Program-made: the position numbers and the translations under genes
The notes under the pieces: generated by a model
The model's database searches: none
What the model was told of the DNA's origin: nothing
The model's input: the letters and a program-made list of their open reading frames with translations, nothing else
From: Hepsetus odoe
Lineage: Eukaryota > Chordata > Actinopteri > Characiformes > Hepsetidae
Assembly: GCA_017165825.1 (NCBI GenBank)
Contig: CM029376.1
Coordinates: forward strand, 23,578,164-23,642,163
Direction of reading: 5' to 3'
Length of the DNA stretch: 64,000 bases
Shown here: in pieces, positions 1-13,054 of the stretch
Position numbering within the stretch: position 1 is the stretch's first letter
How the letters are laid out: every line of letters begins with the position of its first letter

Positions 1-193
1 AAATAAAGGAAGTTGAGGTATGCATTATATACAATAAGGGAAGCGTGTCAGCATTGTGTCATTTAGGGAAAAGAGTTTCAAATGTGCTTACAGTGAAGAG
101 AAAAACTGCATTTTTTTTTTTGTGAGCAGACCACATTTGGGAAAAAGTGATCGAGGTCAAGTTGGCCATGAATAAGCCTGTAAGACCACTTAC

Positions 194-3100
194 CTGCCTG
201 TCTGCCTCACCAGCCGTCTGCAGCAGGGCCATCAGGAGAGCCATGGCTTTAGTCTGAATCTGCTGGTTACATCTAAGTATTAGAGAGCGAGAGAGATCAA
301 AAGAGAGCAAGAAAGAGAGAGAGAGAGAAAGACATTATAGTACATCTCTCTAAGTGAAAGTGACCATTTGTCTTTGTAAAACACAGCACAGCACAGCAAA
401 GAGCAAATTCTGCTTTCCACCCACACACCATACTGTGCTGTTTTATAGCCCCTGGGAAGCATTGATGGGGCCTGTACCTTGCTCAAGGGTACCTCAGGGC
501 AACCTGCTGGTCTGGGATTTGAACCCCTGGCCTTCTGATTCTGGGGCCTCATCCCTAAACTCTTGGCTACCGCTGCCCACGTGACTCTAGGTGCCCATTT
601 TGTGAGAAAATTGAATTTCTGATTGATATCAGTTATCAAGTCTGCAACTTCAGAGATTCTTATTCAAACTGAAATCAATAATACCGTCCACAAACAAAAA
701 CTATAATTCTCAGTATGAAAGCACTGTTTGGTTCTCCTCCAGAACTGTAGATTCATCAGGAGACATGCTGAGCCATGTGTGTGCGTGTGCATGCGTGCGT
801 GCGCATGTGTGTGTGTACTTACACCTGCAGGTGGGAGATGAGCCTATCCAGAGTGATTTCTTCTCGGATCTGCTGGAACAGGCTGCTGCTGCTCAGGACC
901 ATGCTCTCCAGGATGTCCAGAGAGACCTGCTGAATCGAGGCATCCAGCACCTTCATGTTCACAAAACTGGTCACCTGGGCACAAACACATGAAAAAATAG
1001 GGGGGATTAAAGAAAGAGTCACCCCCATGCTTTCCCAGTGCAGCTGAATTTACACTATAAAATGAATAAAGGCTTAATTGGGAAATTCATTAAATGTGGC
1101 AATGTCTATGATCCCAATTAAGCCACTTATTTATCATCAGAAATTACCTGGAATTATATACTTGTGTGGTATGCTATATAAGGAGTGAACCATTTTAGAT
1201 TCAGCCAGTCTGAACACAACCAGTATATAATGAACATAAACACAAAACACCCAGATTAACTACACATTTCGCAGCAAATAACAGTTTTCTGTACAATCCA
1301 AAAGCAATGCATTTGGACTGTGTGCATGAGGCAGTCTCTCACTTTTTTGATGAAAACGCCGGAGAGGTTCTCCCAGGAGACAATTCCATGGTCCATCAGC
1401 TCCATGAAGCCGGTGAGTGTGTGTATCATAACCATAGGAACCCTACGAACACACAAAAGACCCTTTTCCTTACAGATTTAACACTAAAGTGTCCTATCAG
1501 CTTTTGTGAGGACACTATTGAATGAAGCAGTAAGATAGGCTTAGTTCCTGAATAATGAGATCACAAAACTGTTTGGGACTGGAGCTCTCTGAAACAGTTA
1601 ACTGTTTAACAGTTAACAGTTTAATTTAACACTGCAGTGTAGGATTGAGACTGAACCGATCAATTCAGGGGTTTTAATGTGCAGTGCAGGACTTTCCTCC
1701 TGGAGCTCTGGCTCTAATATGTCACAACAGGCAGAGCACAGCTACTGGTTCTAGTTGCGTAACCATCACCATTTCCTATTGAACAACAGGACTGTGAAAG
1801 TAAGGAGTTTAGATGCTGTTCACATGATTCCTCTCATGATGTTAATAGTAAAAAAAAAGAACAGCAGCACAAATAAAGGGGCTTCAAGTTTCTATTTGGC
1901 AACTGGTCTTAATTTTGGCTAGCTAGTGTGACAAATGTCCCAAGGGATGATGCTTTATTAAGCATCTGACTGCACTCATATGTCCCAGCTCGATACGCTT
2001 GTTAAGAAAAGAAGCCAAATTCAGTCCTCCAGGTCCAGCGAGGGTCAATGGGTTAGTGGAAATACTGACAAAATATATGATCACAATCTATTCTGCCTGG
2101 TGCAAAGACACTCTGAGTAACTTTTATGGGTTTGAGCATCCCAGCAATCATTTGGCTGCCTTTTGGCTGAGAGCTGATGCAACTTGCTGCTCACATTAAG
2201 TTCATATTTAAATAAAAACATAAATATGTACTTTACACTGGGTGAAAGACTCCCATTTTGATTAAGGGTCTTAAGAAGGGTCTTTTTAAAAATGGCCTAC
2301 AATCGTATTTCCTTTACGTTTCAGACATGTAGGGTAATTATACACACTCGGAATTATCCTCCACGATCTGAACGAGCAGCGAGTGTCCATCTCGGCTGAT
2401 AAACTCCTGAGCAAAGGTGATGTCTGTGGACACAGTGGCCAGCTGCTTTAGCGACTCGCAACGGACACCGGGGTCTGAGCTTTGAATGCCCTTAAACAGG
2501 TCCTCGGCACAGCGGCCCTAAAACAGGCACAGGCACACACACCACACACACACACACTATTGCAACCAGTGCTGCAAATGCCAGAATCAATAGAAAAGTT
2601 AACATTATACAGTGAGGCCTTATTACAAGCCCCATAACTAAAAGATAACACATCCAAGTCTTCTAACAGCTCCAAATACCATCACAGCCACACAATCATG
2701 AAATGTTAACAGAATGTAAAGGGTACTTCCATCCACAAAACTCCAAAATGGTGCTAAAATGTCAGGATACTGTTTTGACTATTGCAACAAGGTAAGAAAA
2801 GGTACAATTTTTACGAGTGTTGAGACATTTATGCCACACTCTAATCCAGAGGGACTTCCATTTCCTAATTACAGGGACAGTCCCCCTGGAGCAACTTGGG
2901 GGGTTTTAGGGTTTTTTGATCAGGATCCCAGTGGTGGCAGTGCTGGAGGTAGGATTTGAACCTGCGACCTTCGTCCATAGGCGAGTATCCTACCACTAGA
3001 CCAACGCCACTACCCAACCCTGCGACCGTCCTACAGATTGCTTTTAAAAAGTCACTCACCGGAGCTTTGGTCAGTCGGAGAATGCTGCCATTCTTAATGT

Positions 3101-5701
3101 CCAAACGGTTCTACAACACAAAGCACAAAACAGGCGACTCAGACCGACCCAGGAGAGTCACAGCCATAGAGCAAGTCTATTGGAGCTAATGGCAGGGAAC
3201 TACGTTGACCGGGACCCAGAAATGAATGGTTGCTCATTCAGACAGACTGAAAAGAGAGAGAAAGAAAAAAGAAGAGAGAAGGAGTGCAACAGAGAGAGAA
3301 AGAGCCAAGTGGTGTTCATGTGGGATTACCACAGTATAATTTAAACCTAAACCAGGCCTGGAAAAATCACTACTTGAGGAAGCCCAAAAGACACACACAC
3401 ACACACACACACACCATTTTGCTGACACTGAAAAAGGGTGCAGGCTGCTAATAATGATACAGAGCTCTTAGAGAGGACATAGAGAACACATTCTGCACAC
3501 ACACCAGTATTAATGACAAAGATCAAAGTATCTAAAGTAAACTGAACAAAATACTGAATAAGGAGGAAATAATCTATTACAATTACTAAAACACAAATGA
3601 GGTCATAATGGGCCATCAGCCAATCGGCTGCTTGCTGCTCTGTAGTTTATAATTTGCGTGTGGTCTAAATCGGTCTTACTGAGCCAGACACTTGTGCTGA
3701 AATGCTGATGATACCCATGAAAGGCTCAGAAAGTGCACTCTAAAATACTTTTTAATGCTTGCATAATCTTCTTGCTTACTCAAACAAACGCTGACACACT
3801 TTTAATGGAACAGAAATTACTTACAGACTCCGTGATGTAGGTCTGGACTCCGTCTGCGTACTGAAGAGCAAAGTTCTCAGGGCCTGAGAGATTCCACCTT
3901 TAAAAGCAAGACAGTTTTATAAATAAAAAAAGAAAGAAAAAAAAAAGAAATAGACTAGTGAATTGACTGGAACCTGGAACTACAGCAGACCGTTCCCAAT
4001 ATACACACTCACACACACACACACACACTTACTTCTCACAAGCTTCTTTTATCACAGCAGTAAGGGGCTTTTTCTGGAATTAAAAAAAAAGACATGCATT
4101 TAATGCACAAAGTAGTTTTTCCTCTTATATTTGATGTATTTCTATATTAAAACAGCAACATTACATTTTAGTGCAACAATTCCTGTCGCGCTAACATCTG
4201 TAACTCCAGAACCAAAAGCCAAACTGTATAACTACCCTCCACCTTCAGGCCTAAAAGCAAGCAAATATAAATAAAAATAATGCTACTCCTATGTCTGGAT
4301 TTGGGATACCCAGCAATTAGTGGTGGCCAATGTGGTCAACCAATCCGAGTTTTTTATTGTAGTGCGGTAGACCAATAAGTGGGCTGTAATTTGCGGTCTA
4401 CGGGCCGGTCAACCGAGTGGATGCATTGGACATTTAGAATAACTGCCTCCTCGGGAGGGGGGTGGGGGGGTTCACGGGGAAACTTATCATTAAAAATGAA
4501 CCAATCATCATCACTCATCCACCTCAGACCCAGAAACCCCACTGTGGGAGACCCCGAATTAAACCTCATACCAAACTAAACCCCCAAGAGAGTCTTAACA
4601 ATAGAGCCCTCATTGTGAATACTTCTGCAGAGTATTCACAATGGCAAATTTCATTGGGACATCCCACAGTGTGAGGAAAATGGAAATCTCCCAACGTGAA
4701 ATACGAAAAACGCCCATTAGTGGTATTACTCAGGGCCGAAATTAGGTTATTAGGATCATTAGGCAGCTTCAGAAGTCAGTAAAAATATAGGAAATATTAG
4801 GTTTGCACTGGAGCGACAGGGCTCATTTAGTCCCTGAAGCCTAAACTCCTTTCGCTTGTGTGTTTAATGATCTTTTCTTGTTCATCTTTAGTGTCCAGCA
4901 TCACAATTTCATCACGCACTCACTTCAAACCAGGTGACTGACCTCAAACAGACTTGGTTATTTAATTTCTACAGGCAGTGCCTAGAATTATTACCCCTTA
5001 GAACCCCATAAAGTAATGTTTAGGGAAGCACTTAAGTGATACAGAACCTGTGATGGGTCCTTAAACCCTTAAGAGGTTCTTCAGACGAGCATGTCTCTTG
5101 CCAAACAGGGTTCTTTAGGAAAACAGTGGTTGTTCTCTGGTATCTGTTGCGTGCCATGGATCTACTGGTGTAAGTGATCCTCAAATAAGTGAAAGTGACA
5201 ACTTGTCATTGCGAGTACACAGCACAGCACACAGTGAAATGCAGCCTCTGCATTTTAACCACACACACACGTGCAGCAGGGGGCAGCTATTGAAAGCTGC
5301 CCGGGGAGCAGTGATGGGGAGGGTACCTCAGGTACTGGTAAGGGATTTGGGATTCAAACCCACAATCTTACAATGATGGTGCCATGTCCCTAGCCACTAG
5401 ACTACCGCTGCCCAATTATTAATTATGAAACAGCACAACACACAGTAAGAAACCACCAAATAACTACTTCATTAAACAGAATGTGCCGCGTGCAGGTCTG
5501 AACCAGTGATGTGCACTGGGGAGATGAGTCAGTAATGAGGTATTGGACCATTTCTTTCATTCAGACAGTGGCTTCATCAGGCAGGTGTAGTCATGTTGAA
5601 TTTGCAAACTTCCACTCTGGTATTTTCTAGAACTGTCAGCGTTCTCTAAATCACAGAGTACCGCTCTGTTCATGTTAAATCTGTAGTCTGGGTGGGGGGG
5701 G

Positions 5702-5735
<34 letters not shown>

Positions 5736-8280
5736 AAGTATTTCTAGTTGTCCCCTCTACTCCATTTTTGAGGAAAATACAGTTATGCCAGGCTGTGGCT
5801 TGGCAGGTATTACATGGAAAGAGTGTATTTTCTTTTCAATTTGCAAAAAATTTACTGGAAAAAAAAAAAAAAAAAAAATTTTTTAATTATGAATTGTTAC
5901 AATCGCTGCATTTTTTTACAAAGTGAAAAGAATTTCAACAGGCGAGATAAACAATGCTACTTGCAGCAAGACTGAACATTACCGTATGGTCACGGCAGGC
6001 TTTAAAGGGTTAAGTCATTTCACATAGACATGTTTTTACAGTTCCTCACAATATAGGACATACTCTGTAAAATTAATAAAAATGTTCCATTGTTGCTCTT
6101 GATGTGGTTTGAGGAGACTATGGCCAAAATATATGTTCTAGTATAATATGTAAACACGTACTGTTCCAAAATGAAGCTGCAAAAAGAGCCCATTTTTAAT
6201 GAAAATAAATCCGACACATTTAGAATAATAGAAATGCATTTTAGGTTTTAAAGTAATTTAGGTTATATAAAAATACTATTTTGGATAGTTTAAAAGTGAG
6301 GAGACATCCCAGGATTATAATCCACAACTGATCACATGACGCAGCTGTGCAAGAGGGATAAGAAACACAGCCTGGTACTAATTCTGAAGCTAATCCTAAA
6401 AGGCCTGTTGTTTTTTCACTTGTATATCTGCACCCTCAACCATGAACTGGACCTCAGACTGCAGTTAAATTGTGCTTTATACAGAAAGAGGGGAGGGACT
6501 TCTTCACTTTTACTGACTCAGCTATTCAAAGAAACAGGCTGACCATAGTGTGGATTATGCTGTTTCTACACTGCTTTCACAGCATTTATTAGTGGCATTA
6601 CAGTAAAATGGTTCTGATCTGCGACAAACAGCAAGAATGAAATTGAAGGTTTACAGGACGGTAGTGAGGCCAGCAATGTTATATAGTTTGGAGATGGTAG
6701 TGCTGACAGAAAGACAGATAGCGGAGCTGGAGTTAAAGGTGTTGAGATTAACATTGGGACTAATGAGGATGGACATGTTATTTGAGGGACAGCACAGGTT
6801 GGACTATTTGGAGACAAGCTCAGTGAACTGAGATTGCGTTGGTTTGGACATGTGCAGATGAGAAACAAGGAGTATATTTGTAGAAGGATGCTGAGGATTG
6901 AGTTGCAAGGTGAGAGGAGAAGAGGAAGGCCAAAGAGGAGGCTTACGGATGTGGTGAGAGAGGACATGCAGGGGCGAGTGAAAGAGGAAGGAGTAGAGGA
7001 GTGGAAGAAATGGAGATGGATGATCTTCTGTTAAATGCTGTCAGTGACTGCAGTATAATAGTTAGGATGAAATGTAGATATTTAAATTTACATGCGGTAC
7101 AGTAGATGTGCTGGTGCTTCGTCCACTAGTAGGTAAAAGTGACATTTCAGTCTTGACGCTCCAGCGTAAAACTGAGGAAACTAACATTCAGTCACCATTA
7201 GATCTTGGCTGATTTATTAATCTATAACTCACTCATTTTCTGAACCACTTGTCCTGATTAGGCTGGGGGGGGGGGGGTGCTTGAGTCTATCCCAGCACTC
7301 AAAGGGCAAAAGGCAGGGACACACCCTGGACAGGTCGCCAGGCCATCGCAGGACAATTACACACATGTAATTTAGCATCTTCAGTGCATCTGATGTGCAT
7401 GTCTTTGGATGGTGGGAGCAAACCCATGCAGGCACATGAGAACATGCAAACATGCACACAGAAAGGACCTGGACTGTCCCGCCTGGGAATCGACCCCAGG
7501 GGTTTCTCACTGCACCCATGAATTTACTCCATTTTTACAGCCAGTATTATTTGCTTTTAAAATATGAAGAGTAAAATCCATGTATTTAAGACCCTCTAGT
7601 GATTAAAGAACAAGGCACTCGCCTTTGGTCTGTAAACTTCATCCTAATCTATGAATGGACAAGTAGCTGCTTAAAGGTTTTTTGGAAGCTCCTCAAAACA
7701 CATCAGACTTTTTCTTCTTGCTTTATTTCATCATTTTCCCCTCCATTTGAGGGAGTTACAGGCCATTTTCAATCCAATTCTCCGTAGTCTCACCCCATTC
7801 ATAAGAAAAGCATTACTTAATGCAAATTTAGCACATCTTCAACCATGTCCAACCTATAGTTATTTCCAATAACTTCCTCTATTTTCAATCATTTATTTTG
7901 AAACTCCCCATCATACCAAAACGACTTGGCATTGAGGAAACAGACCATCAACCAGCTGTTACTCAATCTGGAGTGTTAAAGCTACTTCCTCATTCTCGTT
8001 CCATAAAGTATGAGGATGGATTGAGAAAGAGCCACCTCAAATCCTGGAGCAAGAAAGACATTTGCCAAATCAGGAGAAAAAAAATTAAATAAATTTAAAA
8101 AAGCAGACTGTGGACGTGTGTGGGAAAGTAAAAACAGCTGTTTTTAAAATTCAGCTTCCTTTTCTCACCAATCTGCCTTGGACAGTTGCTGAGTGGAGTT
8201 ACCTGGTCCAGCTCGATAAGCTGAGGGTACGCCCCTGGCATCTGGATTGCAATCTTCACTATATCCTTTTGCTGCGGCAT
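194..8280 (-). CDS. elmo3: ELMO3, engulfment and cell motility protein 3 (N-terminal third; continues past left edge)
   Basis: ELMO proteins act with DOCK proteins as a cytoplasmic guanine-nucleotide exchange complex for Rac, in phagocytosis and cell migration. Eight coding exons join in frame to 248 codons: 8203-8280, 4033-4073, 3825-3897, 3060-3110, 2348-2517, 1343-1442, 823-974 and 194-272. The start is the ATG at 8280, opening MPQQKDIVKIAIQMPGAYPQ, which matches the ELMO N terminus. Family landmarks include NGSILRLT, ELMDHGIVSWE and NQQIQTKAMALL. The stretches FVNMKVLDAS and NQQIQTKAMALL fit ELMO3 better than ELMO1 or ELMO2. The encoded part covers the Ras-binding-like domain and the start of the armadillo-like repeats; the ELMO, PH and proline-rich parts lie outside the window. 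Exon 7 uses the strong GTAAGT donor at 822-817 rather than a GT two bases earlier, because only this keeps the frame. No lesion was seen. Residue-level family comparison is from memory. Confidence 0.93.
352..579 (-). repeat. SINE family A copy (tRNA-like head)
   Basis: One of about 17 copies in the window of the same element. In forward orientation it begins GGGCAGCGGTGGCCTAG (A-box like), has a GGTTCRAAYCCC B-box and then a TGCCCTGAGGTACC-like block. It ends in the CTGCATTTAACCC and AGTCACTTTCACTT region. This copy is inverted and lies in an ELMO3 intron. Confidence 0.75.
2830..3012 (-). repeat. SINE family B copy
   Basis: Inverted copy of a second tRNA-like short element. It has a head TGGTCTAGTGGTAGG, a B-box-like GGTTCAAATCC, the block CCCCCTGGAGCAAC and a tail shared with the copies at 35.5, 46.35 and 49.5 kb. 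It lies in the ELMO3 intron between exons 4 and 5. Confidence 0.7.
3391..3414. repeat. AC microsatellite
   Basis: Twelve uninterrupted AC units inside an ELMO3 intron. Confidence 0.95.
4611..4643. repeat. 13-bp perfect inverted repeat with 7-base loop
   Basis: The arms CATTGTGAATACT and AGTATTCACAATG flank TCTGCAG. They sit in an ELMO3 intron in sequence I do not recognise. The repeat may be the centre of a foldback-type non-autonomous element. Confidence 0.7.
5188..5414 (-). repeat. SINE family A copy
   Basis: Inverted, nearly full-length copy in the long ELMO3 intron between coding exons 1 and 2. The block GTGCAGCAGGGGGCAGCTAT and the reversed head CTACCGCTGCCC are clear. Confidence 0.8.
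5702..5730. repeat. Poly-A tract
   Basis: An uninterrupted run of 29 A follows a G run. A second A run lies at 5859-5878. Either may be a retroposon tail, but no body was recognised next to it. Confidence 0.9.
6630..7036 (+). mobile_element. Non-LTR retrotransposon 3' fragment (reverse transcriptase tail)
   Basis: Two broken frames (from 6637 and to 7034) read KLKVYRTVVRPAMLYSLE and then RLRWFGHVQMR and RRRGRPKRRL. These match the C-terminal end of the LINE polyprotein that is very common in fish, where KVYKTVVRPAMLYG and GRPKRRW-like motifs close the coding region. The fragment is 5'-truncated, frameshifted and lies in the ELMO3 intron. The same family appears inverted at 38.75-39.06 and 45.56-45.79 kb. 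Confidence 0.8.
7216..7512 (-). repeat. Interspersed repeat family C copy
   Basis: Inverted copy of the repeat seen best at 38.13-38.47 kb. Blocks such as CTGTCCAGGGTG, ACATGCA and ACTCACTCATTTTC recur. It lies in an ELMO3 intron and has a short G run at 7265-7277. Confidence 0.65.
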
Positions 8281-8310
8281 TTTCAAACGCTGATGCCCGT
8301 TCTCCTTAAA

Positions 8311-11300
8311 CTGACAAAATAACAGAAAGAGAGAGTGAAAAAAGGACACGAGAGGGACACTATAATGCCAATAAAACTGAATTATTCTTGTTTCATTTTA
8401 TTCATTAAAAACACAGCCTGAAGTCCAACGTATATGCAGTTCAGGCATGCTGTATCTGCAAAACAGCTCACTTTAGTTTAGAACGAGAGAAAACCTGCCC
8501 GTCAAGCAGTGAGAACAGGAAAAAGAGTGCGCATTCCTAAAATGTTCTGGGAAGGAACTCAAAAGGCATTTAAGATGGTTCATCTGACCAAATGCGAAAA
8601 GGACTGCAGAAACACAGCACACTCAAAAAAATCTAACCAAATGGAGCTTCAGAGCAAGTGTTCTTCACAGCAAAGCCATGGAGCCAATCCCTTTCTTTGG
8701 CCTCAGCGACCCTCCAAATCAGTGGAGACACATTTTTTGCTCTATCCAAAGTTGGGATTAAACAAAAATGCAGACTGTCTGGGGGACAGCTTTGAGTAAT
8801 GCTGCAACGAGCCTGTCCGAAGAGGTTAAGAGATGAGGGTGCAAGAACACATGTGACCTGCAGGTAATGCAAGAGTCCCATAATGAATAATGCCACTTGA
8901 GAACTTTCACTTTTAAGAGGGTAGAGCATTTCCTAATATATAAATAATAAAAATAAATTAAAAAAACACACACCCAGACACTTCAGAACAGGACTAGCTG
9001 AGGGAGCTTTATGTTTAACACTCCTATTTTTGCCTTGACTGAGCACAGCCTGAGCCTTCCTCTTTTTAAGGAGAACTTGTGTTCTGAAACCCCAACATGG
9101 GTTATCTTGGAGATACTGCAGATGGTTCTTATTCTGTCTGACACACACACACACTTGCAGACAGTGTTTGTATTAACAGAAGCTTTTGCTGAATTGTTTT
9201 AACAGATTCAAGTGCTTCCATATGTGCAGAAGAGGCCAGCTAGCACAGCTTCTGTTTCCTCACTGTCCATTTGAGAAGAAAATGTGCGTGTGTGTGTGTG
9301 TCTGAGTTTGTGGGCGCGACTGGGTGAAGGTTCCTGAGAGGTTTTAACCTTACAGGACTCATCACTGCTGCAGTGGTTAATAGTCTAGTCTAATACTACT
9401 AGCAGTTGGAAGGGGTAAAAAAAAATATATTACTTTTAATACAAGTGTCGTTTACTTAATTACACTTACTGAAGCATTCAACAAATTAAAAACACAACTT
9501 CTTTCTCATTATGCCAAAATGCCACCACCACTTTCATTCAAGTATCATTCTGATCTGTTAAGATTTCAATCAAATACTCTAACGAATAAAGATCCCAGCC
9601 ATCCAGGGCCAGGAACCCAAGACGGCTGGCTTTGCTCACAGGCGTCTGTTAAAAGGACAAGACAGAACTGGCAGCCATCTCACTCTTTACCAGCATGTCG
9701 AGTGATGCTTGCCAGTCGAAATGACATGATGGCACTAGTGGTGATTTAGAAAAAACACATGTCAACCTCCCAGTGTTCGGGGTATTTTCTGGGGAAGTCC
9801 AAAGTCCATCACAGGAGTAGTTGAACCAGATGTGTTTGAGCAAAGAAACAAGCAAACTGGGCTGGAGATGCCCAGATTGTGCACACATTTTCTACAGCAG
9901 TTTAAGAGCTCTATACCTTTAGATCAGATTCACACTCATGGTTCTCTAAAAACAAGTAGAGTTTTTTAGGAAACAAAATTCTTCATCAGCAGAGGAACAC
10001 ATCTCCATTCATGGAGGACAGTTTTCCAGCACAGTTTGATGATTATCCTGCACAAACAAGCTTGACTGAAGTTAATATGGTCCAAAAGCAGCTTTCCACA
10101 TCGTATAAAGGTCCAGACATTTTGCAACCGTGAACTAATGGGCTGAAGACAAGCCTGGAGCTGCCGGCTAAACCCAGAGACAGGAGGGCCTGCACTGCAC
10201 TGTGTGTGTGTGTTTGTGTTTCCCAGGCTTCATTCCCAGCATGCCCCTGCATGCTCTGAGCCCTACGACACACTCAATCCCCCCCTCTTCCCTGCTTTCT
10301 TTGTGCCAGCAGCGTGTGAGAGTGAGGCAGAGCGAGAACTTTGAGATTTCGTGTTAAGGTCGACCCTCGATATGTTGGTGACAGCCAGGTGGGCAGTGTC
10401 TGTAGTATGACAGACTCAAATATATGTACACAGTTTCCTCTCTGCTCTGGTGGCACTCCCAGTGCCTCATGCCCTTTGAAACCTAAACAGCAGATGCACA
10501 CTCCCACCCTGAACACTCACAAGTGTGGAGACCAGTAACACCCTCGAAGTTCGCGCACACTTTCTCATCCGCTCCTGCCGATTTCTCCTACCATTCCAGC
10601 TCTGGTTGCCAGTCACTGCTCGTCCCAAATCAGGAAATCAACCAATGTTCATGATAATTCTGTGCTCTTTAAATGAGTGGAAGTTCATCGGTTAAAACTT
10701 CTGGGAGTTTAAAATATAAAATATAAATCAGGGATGGAATCAAGTGAAAGTAGACACATGCCTCACTGCTTATCTACAACAGGAATCATCTAGAATAAAA
10801 CTCAAGCTATTCTTTTAAACAAGTCATGTTTCATTAAATACATGACATTGTGTCAATTCCCAAAGTTTACATCGGTTTACATACCAAGAATGATAATAAG
10901 ATTATTATTCATTCGTAACGCGAACATTCTCCAACTATCTTAGAACTAAACCGGCTTCTTGGCTGGAGTTCCTTTAGAACCGATATAAATAAACTCCCCA
11001 AAGTTCAACATCCCCTCATGGCAGCCCACAGCTGAAACCCTCCTTATAATGCCTAGAATGGGAGGGGCTAAACTCCCATAGGTTGATTGGGCTACAAATG
11101 TAAATGTTGCTTATTGTGACGTCACAAAAACACAGCTTCATCTGAAATGGTCTTTCTCCCCCCCCCCAACTTCCAAACATGCACTGAACACAGAGACTGA
11201 ATGATAAGTTTATGATATTAAAAATTAACACATTTAATGCAAATAATTGGGGGGGGGGGGGGGGAGAGAATCAGCCATTACCAGTTCCAGACAGTTTCTA

Positions 11301-11511
11301 GAGGACTGACAGAATTAAGGACACAATTTATGAAGAATTTATAACAAGTCAACCCCAAAAAAAACTTTAATGACATAAAAAGGTTTCAAATCCCGCACAA
11401 GTCTAAAGTTTTGTGAGCTTCAATCTGCACAACTGAAAGCTGGTCAAATCACTCTCACACACACACACACACACTCTGCACAGCTGAACTCTCCCCGCTC
11501 TTCTCTCCTAC
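8311..11511 (-). other. ELMO3 first intron (long, no gene seen)
   Basis: This stretch lies between the proposed non-coding exon and the first coding exon. It contains a poly-G tract (11249-11264), short AC tracts and unique-looking sequence. None of the open frames in it resembles a known protein or has splice support. Confidence 0.5.
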
Positions 11512-11700
11512 CTGTCGGAGTGAGGACCGGCGGCTGTCGCTGCGATCACGGCGGTGTGAGCTGAGGTTGAACTCCTGCAGCCTCTCCGAGCGGGGTTCAG
11601 TCCCGCACACTGTCCTGAGCAGTGTTTGGCCGCTTTCGCAGTTCCGGGTTGAATGGCGTCCCAGCCGGCCCCTGTAGGAAGGAGCGGACACACACGCTCA
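11512..11700 (-). other. elmo3: Probable non-coding first exon of ELMO3
   Basis: The first coding exon of ELMO3 has a splice acceptor (TTTGTCAG) just before 8310, so 30 bases of 5' UTR precede the ATG and an upstream exon is required. The best candidate is the GC-rich, CpG-containing block here, which ends in a good donor, CGACAG followed by GTAGGAG, at 11511-11505 on the minus strand. The upstream limit is not visible and is set only approximately. Transcript evidence would settle it. Confidence 0.45.
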
Positions 11701-11739
11701 CGCGCGCGCACAGGTATTACCGCCCTAATGAGGACATTC

Positions 11740-11760
11740 CGCCAACGTATATATACGGAG
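11740..11760 (-). promoter_or_regulatory. Possible TATA-like element for ELMO3
   Basis: A TATATATA core lies about 40 bases upstream of the proposed ELMO3 first exon, within a CpG-rich stretch (11.5-11.95 kb). The core is palindromic, so it gives no direction. Its role as a promoter is inferred from position only. Confidence 0.25.
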
Positions 11761-12487
11761 TCTGGCCAACGGTAGACACTAGACAACGCTGTGTAACCCA
11801 CACTGCACTTTCCGTTTTGCCACTAAAGTGTGGGGTAGCACGTTTCCTTGACAGACCCCCCCTTCCCCGCACAGATTCACATTATTTGGAGAACATTCGG
11901 TCCCCGCAAAGTGACGAATACGAGCGCGCACGCGTAAACACACAGGGAACCAGACGCGTGTGGGCACCGTTTAACGCCGAAGCCTGGAAATCAGTTTGAG
12001 GAACTGAGCTGCCTGTGCTGCAGGACTGTGTATTTTACTGATTTGCACTGATCTGATTCAGTGTGCCAAGTGTGTTAACGCACACTCACAAAGATAAAAG
12101 GCCAATGGAGTCAGAGTCAGAGTGAGAATCATTCCTACTTGAGCGGTTTCCTGGAAAATTGCTGATAATGAGATTGAATCTATTCGTAGATCTAAGAACA
12201 AAACAAAATTAAATCCAGGGTCAAATAATCTACTACACTGACTCTTTAAGAGTATTAATAAACTCCTTTACGCACTAAATGTGCTGTGTACACACTATTC
12301 TTTACAGGTTAGGTGGTGAACTCTTAAACAGGGTAAATGCTGTACAGCTGAGCTCACTGGACCTGCACATGATGGAGATTTAGAAAAGTTATGATGTGTA
12401 TGATACATATACACGTGATGCCGCACATTATATAAGAAAATATGTTCAATAAAGCTATGTGAAATTATGTGCATGGACATATGCACC

Positions 12488-13054
12488 GGGGCAGCGGCGG
12501 GCCAGTGTTTAGTGACTAAGCCCCAGAATCAGAAGGTCGTGGGTTTAAATCCTGGACCAGTAGGTTGTCCCGAGGCACCCTGGAGCAAGGTACTGTCCCC
12601 ACCACTATTCCCCAGGTGCTGGTTGTAGCTGCCCCCTGCTGTACGTGTGTGTAGGGGTGAAAAGCAGAGTTTGTATTTCACTGGGTGCTAGTGCGGTGTT
12701 TCATGCACGTGTGTGCATTTATATGTAAAAAAGAAAAGAATGACATTCTTGTCATTGTGAGAGTGGGCGCTGTGGCGCTGGGGGTGTTTGTTTTGTATGG
12801 TCAGAATAAAAGGAGATAAACTCCAAGGAGATTCCTGTGTCGCTGTGTTCACCGGTCACACAACCACAACAAAATTATATCTCTGCATTTAACCCACACA
12901 CACCCACGCAGCAGCTATTGAGAGCACCCAGGGAGCTGTGACAGGGACGGTACTTTGCTCAAGGGTACTTCAAGGCAACTACTGGTAAGGGATTCAAACC
13001 CATGATCTTCCGATTTGGGAGCCAACGCCCTAACCACTAGGCCACCACTGCCCC
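12488..13054. repeat. Two SINE family A copies in opposite orientation
   Basis: A forward copy (about 12488-12700, head GGGCAGCGGCGGGCCAG) and an inverted copy (about 12862-13054, ending CCACCACTGCCCC) are separated by roughly 160 bases. They lie in the intergenic stretch between ELMO3 and E2F4. Confidence 0.75.

Noticed and set aside
6637..7034. Two adjacent frames as a host gene
   Set aside because: They are the frameshifted C-terminal end of a LINE polyprotein.
194..8280. ELMO1 or ELMO2 instead of ELMO3
   Set aside because: Exon 7 and 8 residues and the neighbouring E2F4 gene fit ELMO3.
11622..11999. 125-codon plus-strand frame in the CpG-rich region upstream of ELMO3
   Set aside because: GC-rich DNA has few stops; there is no domain, no splice support and no resemblance to known proteins.
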